A DNA stretch of 64,000 nucleotides from Hypomesus transpacificus (lineage: Eukaryota; Chordata; Actinopteri; Osmeriformes; Osmeridae): positions 7,763,604-7,827,603 of the forward strand of contig NC_061078.1 in NCBI RefSeq assembly GCF_021917145.1, written 5' to 3'. The position numbers and the translations under genes are program-made. Shown here piece after piece: positions 44,602 to 56,398 of the stretch. Every line of letters starts with the position of its first letter. Positions within the stretch are counted from its first letter, which is position 1. The notes beneath the pieces were generated by a model. That model was not told where the DNA came from, did no database searches, and saw only the letters and a program-made list of their open reading frames with translations.

Positions 44602-47600
44602 TCATTCATAATAGACAAAGGCAAAGTCGTAGAAGCCTTTTGAGCTTTCATGGGCAGCTAGCCTGCTGGAGCTGCTCTCATTAATATGTTTGACAAATTT
44701 GAGTGTTTCCTTGTCTCTGTAGACGAGCGCCAGGGAGTTGTCTTCTGGATACACTGTCAGGAGCTGAGGAGCGGAGGACACCATGTGACAAGTCACAACC
44801 ATGACAACGATGACAACCATGAACATCTTAATAATCAGCTGCCATCTGCACATAGCCCCCCACTCTCCAGGGATCGCTGGAGGCCTGCTGCTTTACAGAG
44901 AAGCCACCAACACACATAGGATCAGTAATATTGCAAGACAAGAAAGAAGCAAGGAGGGGTTGCATTTTTTAGGCCGCAGCTGAATCTCACCTCCTCATCC
45001 TCCTCGTTGGCCACATAGGAGGTAAAGCCTCCACACTGGGCCTGCCAGTCTGGGAGAGAGAAACATGTCACACTCACGTTGGCTTGGTATCAACAGTTTT
45101 TGAGGACAGTTTGTATGTGCGTGTGTCCCTGACCTGAACATCCCAGAGGCAGCAGCAGGTCCAGGGCGTATTCTGCTGATGCAGCATCAGCATCGTTCAG
45201 TAGCGTGAAGTCTCCATGAGACCAGCGACGCAGCTCCCCGGAACACACAGGCACGCTCTGCACTGGGGGGCGGTGGATACAGGGGTGATCATGCTGCTAA
45301 CAGACATGCAACCATGATGGTCCACACACATACACACACACAAACCTCTGACTTTGATATTCTCGTCTGCTGTTGGTCTATCTCCAGATGAGCCTGTGGC
45401 ACCTCTATTCCTCATGGCCGCCTCATCTTCTTGGTTCTCCTCCTCCTCATCCTCTTCTTCTTCCTCCTCCTCCTTCTCCTCCTCACTGTCTTCATCACTG
45501 GGGCTCAGGTAGTGCAGTCTCAGGCCAGTGAAGTTGGACAGCAGTAGGAAGAAGGCCTCAGAGCAGAAAAGCTCCCAGCATGCACTCACACACGGAGGCA
45601 GGGAGTCTAACAAGGCCACTTCATAGCACCTGTACACATTTAAATGCCTCACTGTCATTTAAAACCAGCACTACCATTTGGTTATTACAATATTTCTCTC
45701 TCAATCTCACCTTTTATTGGGTGGACCCCGCTTGCACCACTGGACCTGGGCCAACTGTAATGCTTCACTCACCTCCCTAAACTTCTCCTCCTGCAAAGAA
45801 AATGAGTGTCAGGCCTGTCTGGTCTCACCTAACAGGAGCTAGACACAGGTGTGAGGTTTGGGCAGGGAATATAAAGGCTGTACCTTGAGGAAGTTTTTGA
45901 GCTGGATCTCTGAGCTGTCCTCAAATTCTTCCTGAACTTGAGACTGATAAACACAGTCTAGATAGAGAGGGTTCAACCACTCCAGCAAAAGAGTCTCCTG
46001 TAAGTACACACACATGCATGCACACACGCACACACACACAGTTAAATGACAAAGAGAATAACATGAATTTGGACAAGAAATGTGTACAATAATCACAACA
46101 TAACCGACTACAGTCACAATAACAACCAGTCTTCTCATGCACACACTCTAACATACACACACTGACACACTCTTCATACACACACTGACACACTCCTAAA
46201 TACACACACTGACACACTCCTACATACACACACTCACACACTCCTACATACACACACTCTTACATCTCTGGGGAGGTGGGGGCTCCTGGGGATTGGGGGC
46301 TCCATGTAACGAGGTGGGCGCTCCAGAGATGGGCCATGGAACCAGCCACTCAGAGACAGGCGACACTTATCCTCCGACAACACCTCTGCAACCTGCACAC
46401 ACACATGCCATTACTGTCTAGGACGCACACTGTTCCAGTCAAGAACACAGCAGAAAACCGAGAAAAGAAGGACAGAGGCTGTGGTGAACTTGTTACCTGG
46501 TGGAAGGAGACGGGTGAAACCTCAAACAGAACTAGAGTGTTCCAGCAAGGCACCAGAGACTTCACTATACTCTGGGGCTGAAACATACCTAACAATTAAA
46601 CACACCATGTAACTTTTCAGACGCACATACACATATCGGGAAATTCCACATTCTGGCACTCTAACTGAAGATCTCTCTGTCAGGATATTGATGCTCACTA
46701 TCAGTGCTGTACAGATCCAGCGTGCCTCCATCACTGCTCTCCCAAGGGGGCACCAGGTACAGGATAAAGGCCACACGTCTGCCCTCCAACTCATCATCAT
46801 GACACAGTAGAACATCTACAGACAAAGGGACCAGCACACAGAGAATAAAGGATTGAGAGAAAGCAGGTGTTACAGACATCCTATTAAAGACTTTCCGGAG
46901 CTATGCCCGTGAACACTATGATAACCCTAATACTAGAAGACATCATTCTAATACTTCCTGACCAAGGTGAGAGGAACAGGAAGTAATGGACCTGTATACT
47001 GGTACTTGGCACAAGAGATATCCACTGTCGTCTCCAGCTCCACCTCCAACACCTCTCCAAGCCAGGCTCGGAACCGTCCAAATAGTGCTGCCCTGTCAAA
47101 ACAAACAGTATATGTAATACAAATATCCAAACACTTGAATATTAACAGATAATATGATATCATATGGGGTTATTAAAGGCACTCTCTCTCTCTCTCTGCT
47201 GTTACAGATTTACCTGAGGCCAGTGATGTGAGGCTCTTTTCTCTTTTTCAGGTCATCTGACTGTGAAGGGAATTAGGAAAACCAACTTGTTACCACTCCG
47301 GAGAAAATGGCCTGCTAAAAGCTACGTGTGATCCTATACCTGTCTGAATTTGTACAGGTCGTTGGACTTCGCGTGAAAATTGAGGTCTAGTAGTTCTCTA
47401 TGCAGGTTCTCTGTGAAGGCCTCGCTGTGAAGGAAGTTGCGTATGGTGCAGTGAGGGAAAGGCTCGCAGTCCAGCTCCAGCCCGCCTGCGCAAAGCCACG
47501 GCGGGGAAGACAGTTGATTTATTTACAACACTTTATTCACCGTTGATAAGGGCCATTAAGCACACTGGCAGTACAACACATTTATTAAGGAAAAGGTGTG

Positions 47601-48026
47601 AAACAGACGAGTATGCCGAGACGACACTACACTACACTGTCTCACTGAGATGTAGTTATATAGAATAGGGCAATAGGCTATTTCAACAACAACTAATCTA
47701 CAACATATACCTAGTTTGGGGGATAATGAATACTTGGCTGTATAGACAGCAAGCGTTTCATTGTATGCGCAAGTTAGCTATGGAAACCATGTGACTGATG
47801 CTGTATAACACATGTACCTAGCCAGCTAAAAAGCTTGGCGATCTAGCAAGCTAACTGCGGACTAACCATGGCTGTACTGTGCTCGCTGTGCCCAAGCTTC
47901 CTTCACCGCCTTCTTCACTTCCTCGTTGTCAATAACGGGGGAAAGTTCTGCTGTCTCCTCTCTTTTCTTTTTCTTCTTTCTTTCCTCTGAGTTGTTGCTG
48001 TCATTTTGGTGTCGCTTAGAATTCAT
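44602..48026 (-). CDS. ogfod1: Prolyl 3-hydroxylase OGFOD1
   Basis: OGFOD1 is a 2-oxoglutarate/Fe(II) dioxygenase that hydroxylates Pro62 of ribosomal protein uS12 (RPS23). Thirteen exons in transcript order (48026-47867, 47485-47340, 47260-47214, 47092-46992, 46815-46699, 46588-46497, 46392-46264, 45997-45884, 45790-45711, 45629-45346, 45262-45134, 45049-44991, 44763-44602) close to 539 aa (human 542). The double-stranded beta-helix core carries the H-x-D iron ligands in [23 protein letters not shown] and the later [10 protein letters not shown] histidine. Conserved [19 protein letters not shown] and LLLSNFTGL follow. A run of about 20 mostly Glu/Asp residues interrupts the C-terminal domain (exon 10). 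The C-terminus is FAFVYYE. The start carries a basic KKKKKR nuclear signal. Confidence 0.95.
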
Positions 48027-48775
48027 CTTAGCCTAACAGTGTAGGTCGCAGACATATTGCGTCATAAATACGCAGCTGACTTCAGCACTCACTTCTGTAG
48101 AACTGTTGTAATGTAAAAAATAAACTTGTTTTACATCCAGTCAGCGTTTTATTTTATGCGTCTTTTGACAAAGAAAATGGTGTTCCAGAATGTTGTTCTG
48201 TCCAACATGTTTTCATGTGGGGATGTTTTACAATTACCTGTTCCATTGCCGAAGACTTAGTAGAAATAAGTCTTCACTGTAAAATACCTTTTTCAAATTC
48301 ATTTGATACTGCAGTGTTGAGCCATCAGTGAGTAGGCCTTCTGTTAACGCATCACCATTCAACAAACCCCACACTTGGGACATTTATTTTAAAAATGAAC
48401 TTTTCCTTGAAAGGACCGCTTTATTAAAAATGCATGACATCATCACAGGTTAAAACATAACATGAAACTCAATGCTGACGTTTTTTTATGTATTTAATCA
48501 AAATATTTCTCTTCTGAGAGAGTGTAAAATCAGACCCTCTGGGATAAACATGAATCAGACAAAATTAGCTGGAATTTTCAGCTCTACAAAAAACAAAAGG
48601 TCATCAAATAGTACTTTCATCCATCCACCATAAACTACCCCTGCAGGTTGTTCAGGAACGGCGAGAATTCAGAGGTCAGCTGCAGTAAATCCCGGCCAGT
48701 TCTGCTTCCCATCAACCCATCCCCCCGTTTCCCAGATACGGCTGCACTCACAGAGACAGCCCAGACCCTCCTCTT
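48027..48775. other. ogfod1 promoter and nudt21 3' UTR
   Basis: No coding exon is seen. 48,030-48,110 is the ogfod1 upstream region. The remainder is AT-rich and is probably the nudt21 3' UTR on the minus strand. In human the two genes are head to head; here both run leftward. Confidence 0.5.
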
Positions 48776-50457
<1,682 letters not shown>

Positions 50458-51009
50458 GACTCCTAAGCAACTTAGCACAATTCACCTGTATATTACCCTC
50501 TGGTAACAATGAAAACCTTATAATTATTAGATATAATAACAAAGAAAATGGAAGGGGACATGCACAAATCGCCTCCTCGCTCCCTTTTTTCCCTTTTCCG
50601 TGCAATTGAAATGTCAATCATTATTGCATTAGCGCCACCTACCGTTGTGGAGAGTAACTTATGTACTGCATCCTCGAATAGGTGGTTTCATTGCATATAT
50701 CGTAAAACTTGTGATGCCTCATATACAAATGCCATAACGAAGTCCATAGCAGTTAGAGCTATTTGGTTAATAATCTCCATTTCATAGGAACAGCAAGCAG
50801 TAACCACACTGTATATTCAAAGCAGCATGACTCACAATCACAGAAGGTCTTTGTTTTTGGCCTACAGTGTATATCCTCATCATCTCCAACAATAAAACAC
50901 AACCAGGATATGAATTGTGCTCAGTGTATCTCAAACAGCCCAGCGTGTCAGAGCTGGCATATCTTGGCTGTTGTGTCGCTCAGTTATTCCAATTAGAGTA
51001 ATTCTGAGG
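50458..51009. promoter_or_regulatory. Head-to-head nudt21 / GPCR interval
   Basis: nudt21 runs left from 50457 and the GPCR runs right. There is no clear TATA box near the nudt21 start. An in-frame ATG at 50917 could extend the GPCR by 31 residues but is unlikely to be the start. No other feature is seen. Confidence 0.45.
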
Positions 51010-51897
51010 ATGGAGCCAGACTTGCCAATGGAAATGCAGCATCCGTACTGGCACATCTCCCGCATTGCGCCAAGCGTCATCATGGCCTTCTGCGTCCTAC
51101 TGGGCATCCCTGGAAACCTGGCAGTGGTGGTGGTGGTGGTAAGAAATCTGGAGCGTGGGAACTTTACTCTGCGTCTGATGCTGAACTTGGCTTTGTGTGA
51201 CCTGCTGGTCCTGCTCTGCCTGCCTCTTGTCATCTATAACCTGCAGAAGAACTGGGACCTGGGCCCCGAACTCTGCAAGACACTCTTTCTCCTACTACAT
51301 GGTGGTCTGAACGCCAGCGTGCTGACCATCACCCTGCTGAGCGTGCAGCGCTACATCCAAGTACTTTACCCTCAGAACTGGGCAAGGCTTGGTCGCCTGG
51401 GGGAGGAGGCCCTGCTGTTATTCTTGTGGGGGCTTGCAGGGCTCATAGCCTGCCCCTCCCTCTTAGTGCGAGACATCAGTACCAAGAGCCTCCTCAGTTC
51501 CTGCTCCTCACACTACCCAAGCAGGGCTGTGGAGATGAGCGTGCTGCTGCTCCAGACCGTGGTGGGCTTCCTGATGCCCTGCTGCATCCTGGGAACCTCC
51601 TACTTCTTCCTCCATCGCAGGGTGAGTCTGGCCTCTCAGTTGCGACAGCAGCGCCTCACCAAGCTAGTCGGCAGCATCATGGTGTCCTTCTTCTCCTGCT
51701 GGGCTCCTCTACACCTGTTCAACATGCTGGCGGCGGTCAATGTGGCCTTGAAGAACAAGGAGTTGTACCGGGTGTGTGAGATTGCCTGGGACTTCCTCAT
51801 CGCCTGCTCCACATTCAACAGCTGCCTGAACCCTTTCCTCTATGCCTTTGCTTCTTCTGACTTCCGCAGGGACCATCCTCAGCCCACCAGCACATAG
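51010..51897 (+). CDS. Leukotriene B4 receptor-like class A GPCR (intronless)
   Basis: A single exon encodes 295 aa with seven hydrophobic helices. TM1 has GIPGN, TM2 has LNLALCDLLVLL (conserved Asp), and TM3 follows Cys in GPELCKTLF. The cytoplasmic end of TM3 is QRY instead of DRY (SVQRYIQVLYP). The second loop has the partner Cys (SSCSSHYPS). TM6 has FSCWAPLHLFN and TM7 has NSCLNPFLYAF (NPxxY-like). The layout (short N-terminus, TVVGFLMPCCILGTSY in TM5) most resembles chemoattractant receptors of the LTB4R group. That assignment is by remembered similarity only. The tail after TM7 is very short (SSDFRRDHPQPTST). An aataaa at about 51969 can end the transcript. Confidence 0.75.
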   Translation: MEPDLPMEMQHPYWHISRIAPSVIMAFCVLLGIPGNLAVVVVVVRNLERGNFTLRLMLNLALCDLLVLLCLPLVIYNLQKNWDLGPELCKTLFLLLHGGLNASVLTITLLSVQRYIQVLYPQNWARLGRLGEEALLLFLWGLAGLIACPSLLVRDISTKSLLSSCSSHYPSRAVEMSVLLLQTVVGFLMPCCILGTSYFFLHRRVSLASQLRQQRLTKLVGSIMVSFFSCWAPLHLFNMLAAVNVALKNKELYRVCEIAWDFLIACSTFNSCLNPFLYAFASSDFRRDHPQPTST

Positions 51898-52130
51898 CAG
51901 CTGAATGGACCTTTGTCTCAAAATACAAATATTTCAATAGAAATTATGTTTCTATCGTTTGAAATTTAAATAAAAAAGAACTGCCATATTAAAACTTTAA
52001 TGTGCATAAACTGCTTTACAAAATGTATTAAATACAACTTTTTTCAAAGAAACAAAAGGTTGAGTAAACACAACATAGAATGTAGCAGCCTGAGAGTAGG
52101 AGAACTGTAACTAGCTGATGAAGGCTCAGT

Positions 52131-55078
52131 TCACTGCTGTGTAGCCTTGGCAACGTCTGTCTGCTTGGCAGGAAGAAGGTACTTGACTGCCCAGTCTAAC
52201 AAGCTGTCTGGAACTCTAGAAAATAAAACAAACCAACACACAGATCTTAGCAACAATTATATACATATTCACTCTTTTTCTTTAGCAAGCACCCAGATAC
52301 TCACAAAAATGTTACCACTTACTTAAGTTGGTAGAGATCCTGGCGGAGCTTATCTGATGGCTGGTAGGAGTACAAGAACAAAGTGCCATCACTGTGAACC
52401 TGAGAAGGGATAAAGGGATATTATCTTGGTCATTCCATCACCTGGACTATGAATGTACATTCCTGCAGCCCGTCAGCCTTACGTTAGTGTGTCTATCCTC
52501 TGGTCCTGCTGATGGCTTACAGCCAGGCCCCTCCCCCCTGCTTCTGGGAACCAATAGAGACTCAAACAGCCAGGAGGGTGGGCTGATGACCTGCTGCTCT
52601 GCCTCTTCCTCCAGAGGAGCAGCTGTGAGGAGCTCATTCGTGTTCTTCCTGTGCCTCCTTTTTACCCACCCCACCCTTTCCTGCTCAAAGGGATGGGGCT
52701 GGAGTGGAGGGTTGGGGGCTTGGATGCAGGGAGAGTGGCAAGAGGGGGCTAGGTTGTATGAGGGGCAAGGTCTCTGGTATGGAGGAAGTGAACGATCCTC
52801 TGACTTCTGGCTGACCCCTGACTTCTGGGAGGGCACCTGGGTGCTGGTTGCCATGGGGACGGGTGCTGGCGGGACCAAAGGGGGTTCAAGCAGAGACAGA
52901 CTCTCCTCTCGGAGCTCTGAGGCCATAGATACTGAGAAAGAACCAATGAGAGCTAGTTTACATATCAAGCTTTCCGCATCACAACTATATTTTTCTATTT
53001 GACTTTGTGTGTGAAGAGGTTTAGGAACATACAATCAGATGAGGAGGAGGTTCTGAGCATCTGTTCAGCAGGAGCAAACATGTCCCACGGGTTGTCCCTG
53101 ATGTCTTTCCCTCCGGCTTGAGCCCCTTCCCCTCCGAGACACTCACTAGAATGAGTGGTTCCATGGACAGGAAGTGTAATCTCAGGACCAGAAAGTATGA
53201 TCTCATAACTTGGAAGTGTGACCTCATGGCCAGAGTCTATTCTCTCAAGAGGGGCTGGCATTTCTGCCAGCCTGTTACACTGATCTGTGATTGGTCGAAC
53301 AGTCTCTCCATGCCGGGAAGCATTCAAGGCAACGTCTTCAGAAGGCGGGACTAGTCCACTCTGGGTACAACTGCCTTCATCTGAGAACAACACACATTAG
53401 CTCAAAAAACAAGCAGGTGCAGGTGTGAGTGCGTATAGTGTACACGTGTTCTAGTGTGTGTGTTCTAAATTGTGAGTGAGCAGGTGTTACCTGAGAGATG
53501 CAGCTCCTGTGGGATGAGAAGATGTGAAACAGGGACACAGAACACTTCTTCCTCCTGCAACAAACACTTGCTCAGCACACACATATATACATGCAAATAT
53601 ATAATATATGCAAACATATGTTTTTTTTTAATAGTTTAGTAACAACCACAAATGTATGGGCATACAAGGTACCACTTAGTTAGGGCAGTAATACAGAAGT
53701 ATGTCAATATGTCCCCTGAGTCCTCTACTCCTGTTTGGTCAGCTCAGGTGTATTTTATAATAGCTCCCCCAGCCACGTGAATGAGCTTAGAGAGCAATCC
53801 CAGGCTGTTACTCTAGCACACTAGTGGTGTAGCTCCAGACCCACCTGGTATGTCAGCCTGTCTGCAGCCCAGCCAGAGGGGCTGGACCGCACCTTCAGCA
53901 GCTGCCCCACCTCCTGCAGGAGCTGCTCCCTACGCTCGTCCTTCCACTCCCCCAGCAGCTCCGACAGGCTGAACACTGGACACGGGACAGACATGTTACT
54001 GGACACATGACAGACATGTTACAGACATCAACACATATATTGAATCTCTGAAGAGTCTTGTACCATTCTCGGTGTGGACAGAATCTTGGTTAGAGAGGGA
54101 CCTAAGGAGGAAGGAAAAACAGCATAATTACAATATCTCAATGCTCTGACACATCAGCAAGCGAAGCGAGAAAGCCCCAGACACCCCGGTCATAGCAGGG
54201 GAGGGGGGCACTTACCTCCAGGTGTCATAAATCTGCTGTTGGACCGAGGGGAGTGTTGTGCTGAAACCAGAGTCAAGAGAGCTTCTGTGTTAGCTGGGTA
54301 TAAATAATGCATCAGTGTGGTGTGTTTGTGTCCAACATTCCCTCACCAACAAGGGGGACTGTCTTTAGGAGCTCCATACGCTGTAGTGATCAGTTCATCA
54401 ATCCACAGGAAGAATCTGCACTTTGTCTTGAGTTAAGGAAACATAACAATAACAAGTTATTATTGAGTCATATTCACAGTTCTTTCTCTATACGTTAAGA
54501 TATTAGCATACCTTTACATGGGCCCTATGGAACTGCAGACTGTATGACACTACACAGACAGTGCAGTTAGAGAGACTGGACAAACACTCCCTCTCCTCCT
54601 GCCTGCCAAGGAACATGGAAAGAAACTCACTGCACACATACTGTCACTGTGTATTGATGGCAGTACTGTCTCAAATCTGGCTGGGAAAGGTTAAAGAAAG
54701 CATTTCACTCATGCTCCTCCATGTTGCCCTCTGCAGGGGGACTCACTCCTGCAGTGTGTCCCATGCCTGCTGCCTGAGCAGGGCAGGAATCTGCACCACA
54801 CCATCAGAGAGGAACAGCACCATGGTCGGCACGGCAACATCCTGGGCCTGGGATTCGGTCATCTGGCCCACCTTCCCACATTAGACATGAGGCTCTTCTT
54901 ATTAGACTGTAGAACAACAGCACAGGCAACCAATATGAGTAAATATTTGCTGATGATGTCTGAGTAATAACATTACCCCAACAACATGTGCCCATAAGCG
55001 TCCGTTCTCCTTGGTGCCATAGTTGAGGATGGTATGCTCTATCCAGGGTGCAAGCTGCGCTCTCCTGCCACGCGACAT
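52131..55078 (-). CDS. acd: Shelterin subunit ACD / TPP1
   Basis: TPP1 joins POT1 to TIN2 at telomeres and recruits telomerase through its OB fold. Twelve exons in transcript order (55078-54977, 54871-54747, 54602-54512, 54420-54347, 54260-54216, 54101-54064, 53975-53845, 53554-53491, 53380-53033, 52931-52483, 52399-52323, 52215-52131) close to 542 aa. Residues about 1-135 form the OB fold: RAQLAPWIEHTILNYG, MVLFLSDGVVQIPALLRQQAWDT, the acidic EQEEREC loop at the position of the human TEL patch, and FFLWIDEL. The middle is Ser/Pro-rich. The end (DGTLFLYSYQPSDKLRQDLY, VPDSLLDWAVKYLL) matches the TIN2-binding C-terminus. Some acceptors (54871, 54420) are weak, so those borders are the least certain; frame and similarity support them. 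Confidence 0.88.
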
Positions 55079-56398
55079 GGCCACACCTCTGCACCTGCAA
55101 CGACAGTGGGTACATGTATTCAGTTAATCTCTAGATTACACAATATCAGGGACATGAGTTTGTTTTCATATGTGGGTGGGACAGATTTGTTTGGGAAAGG
55201 ATGCAGCCGTTACATATCTGTGTGTGTATGTGTGTCTGGGGGGTGTTATGGGGAACTGATTTGCCGTTTCAAAAAGTGTGTGGGACTTGACCAGATTAAC
55301 AAAACATTACAGGTATTTTCAGAGGATTGCTTTGGAAGCAGAACCCCAGAGAGCAATATGATACACACAGAGTCGCTACAACTCTATATTTGTACTGGAC
55401 AGCAATTGTTGTATGCAATCATAGTATATTATCAAATGATTCGAAGTATCTGTTTCGAAAATTGCCGTTTAATAAGACAGCTAGTAAGACAGGAGACCGC
55501 TTGCAAGAGCTCTAATCAAAAAATGAGGAGAGACTGACTGATAATTTAAAAACTTACCGCCTGTAGATAATTCTTATAATGTGTAGGAAACGGTGAGATA
55601 ATAGCCTAGGTGGGTTTTGGAGAACTTTACCAACACACAGTACTAGTATTTAAGGAATAGTAAAGACAGCCTAATGTTTTGTTCATACTTCCGCGGGTTC
55701 AGCGGGGAGGTGTTACTTTGTTTTCATTCCGTTGGGAACCACTTATATATATGGTTCCCACTGCATTCACATTGCAGAGATAATACATATTGTCACTACA
55801 TTTGGTCATTTAGCAGACGCTCTTATCCAGTGCGAGGCTGTTATTGTATTATTTTCAGTGAAATCTAGACTTCAATAGATAGGCCTACATATATTCAAAA
55901 TCAGCTAAATCAGCAAGTATGCTGATACCATGTTCTACATAGTTTTTGACGTCGATACAAGTGCACTGACAGTCCGCTTGAACAGACTGACAAGACAGCC
56001 GCCAGAGGTCGTCTTTTCATTTGAGTGAAACGCAAAGGTAGGATGATATGGAGAACTCAATCTCCTGTGCAATGTTACTGTCCTCCCCAATTAACTTTGG
56101 CTTAGGTCCTTCCCCAGACATTAGGCGCAGCAGAGACAGGAAACAGACAACGAATGACAGATTCAGTATTACATTTAATAATCATAAGTAAACTTGTATG
56201 TGTCTCATAACCATCTATTGTAAACATATTTCACCACAGTAGTTGTCTTACATAATCATACGTGCAATGCAAAGATAAAACATACGTACAAAAAAGACAC
56301 TGTGCTGGATCAGTCCATTAATGTTACTTGGAGGGGGTCTCAGTTCTTTGGTCAGCTGATCCACCCTCTAATGTGCTGCTGTGATGTGGTCCCTGTAC
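55079..56398. other. acd 5' region and carmil2 3' UTR
   Basis: A 5' UTR acceptor for acd lies at about 55,100 (minus strand gttgcag). Open frames in 55,030-55,540 match no known protein. A short SINE-tail fragment is at 55,795-55,836. The right part (about 56,160-56,398) is the likely carmil2 3' UTR. Confidence 0.5.
55795..55836 (-). mobile_element. SINE 3'-tail fragment
   Basis: The sequence acatttggtcatttagcaga, then cgctcttatccag, equals the tail of the SINE family seen at 42,205 and 49,151, in reverse. The rest of the element is absent. Confidence 0.6.

Noticed and set aside
52447-53034. Treating acd exon 10 as reading through to a stop at 52,447
   Set aside because: A good donor (gtaagg) at 52,482 joins in frame to exons 11 and 12, which carry the conserved TPP1 C-terminus.
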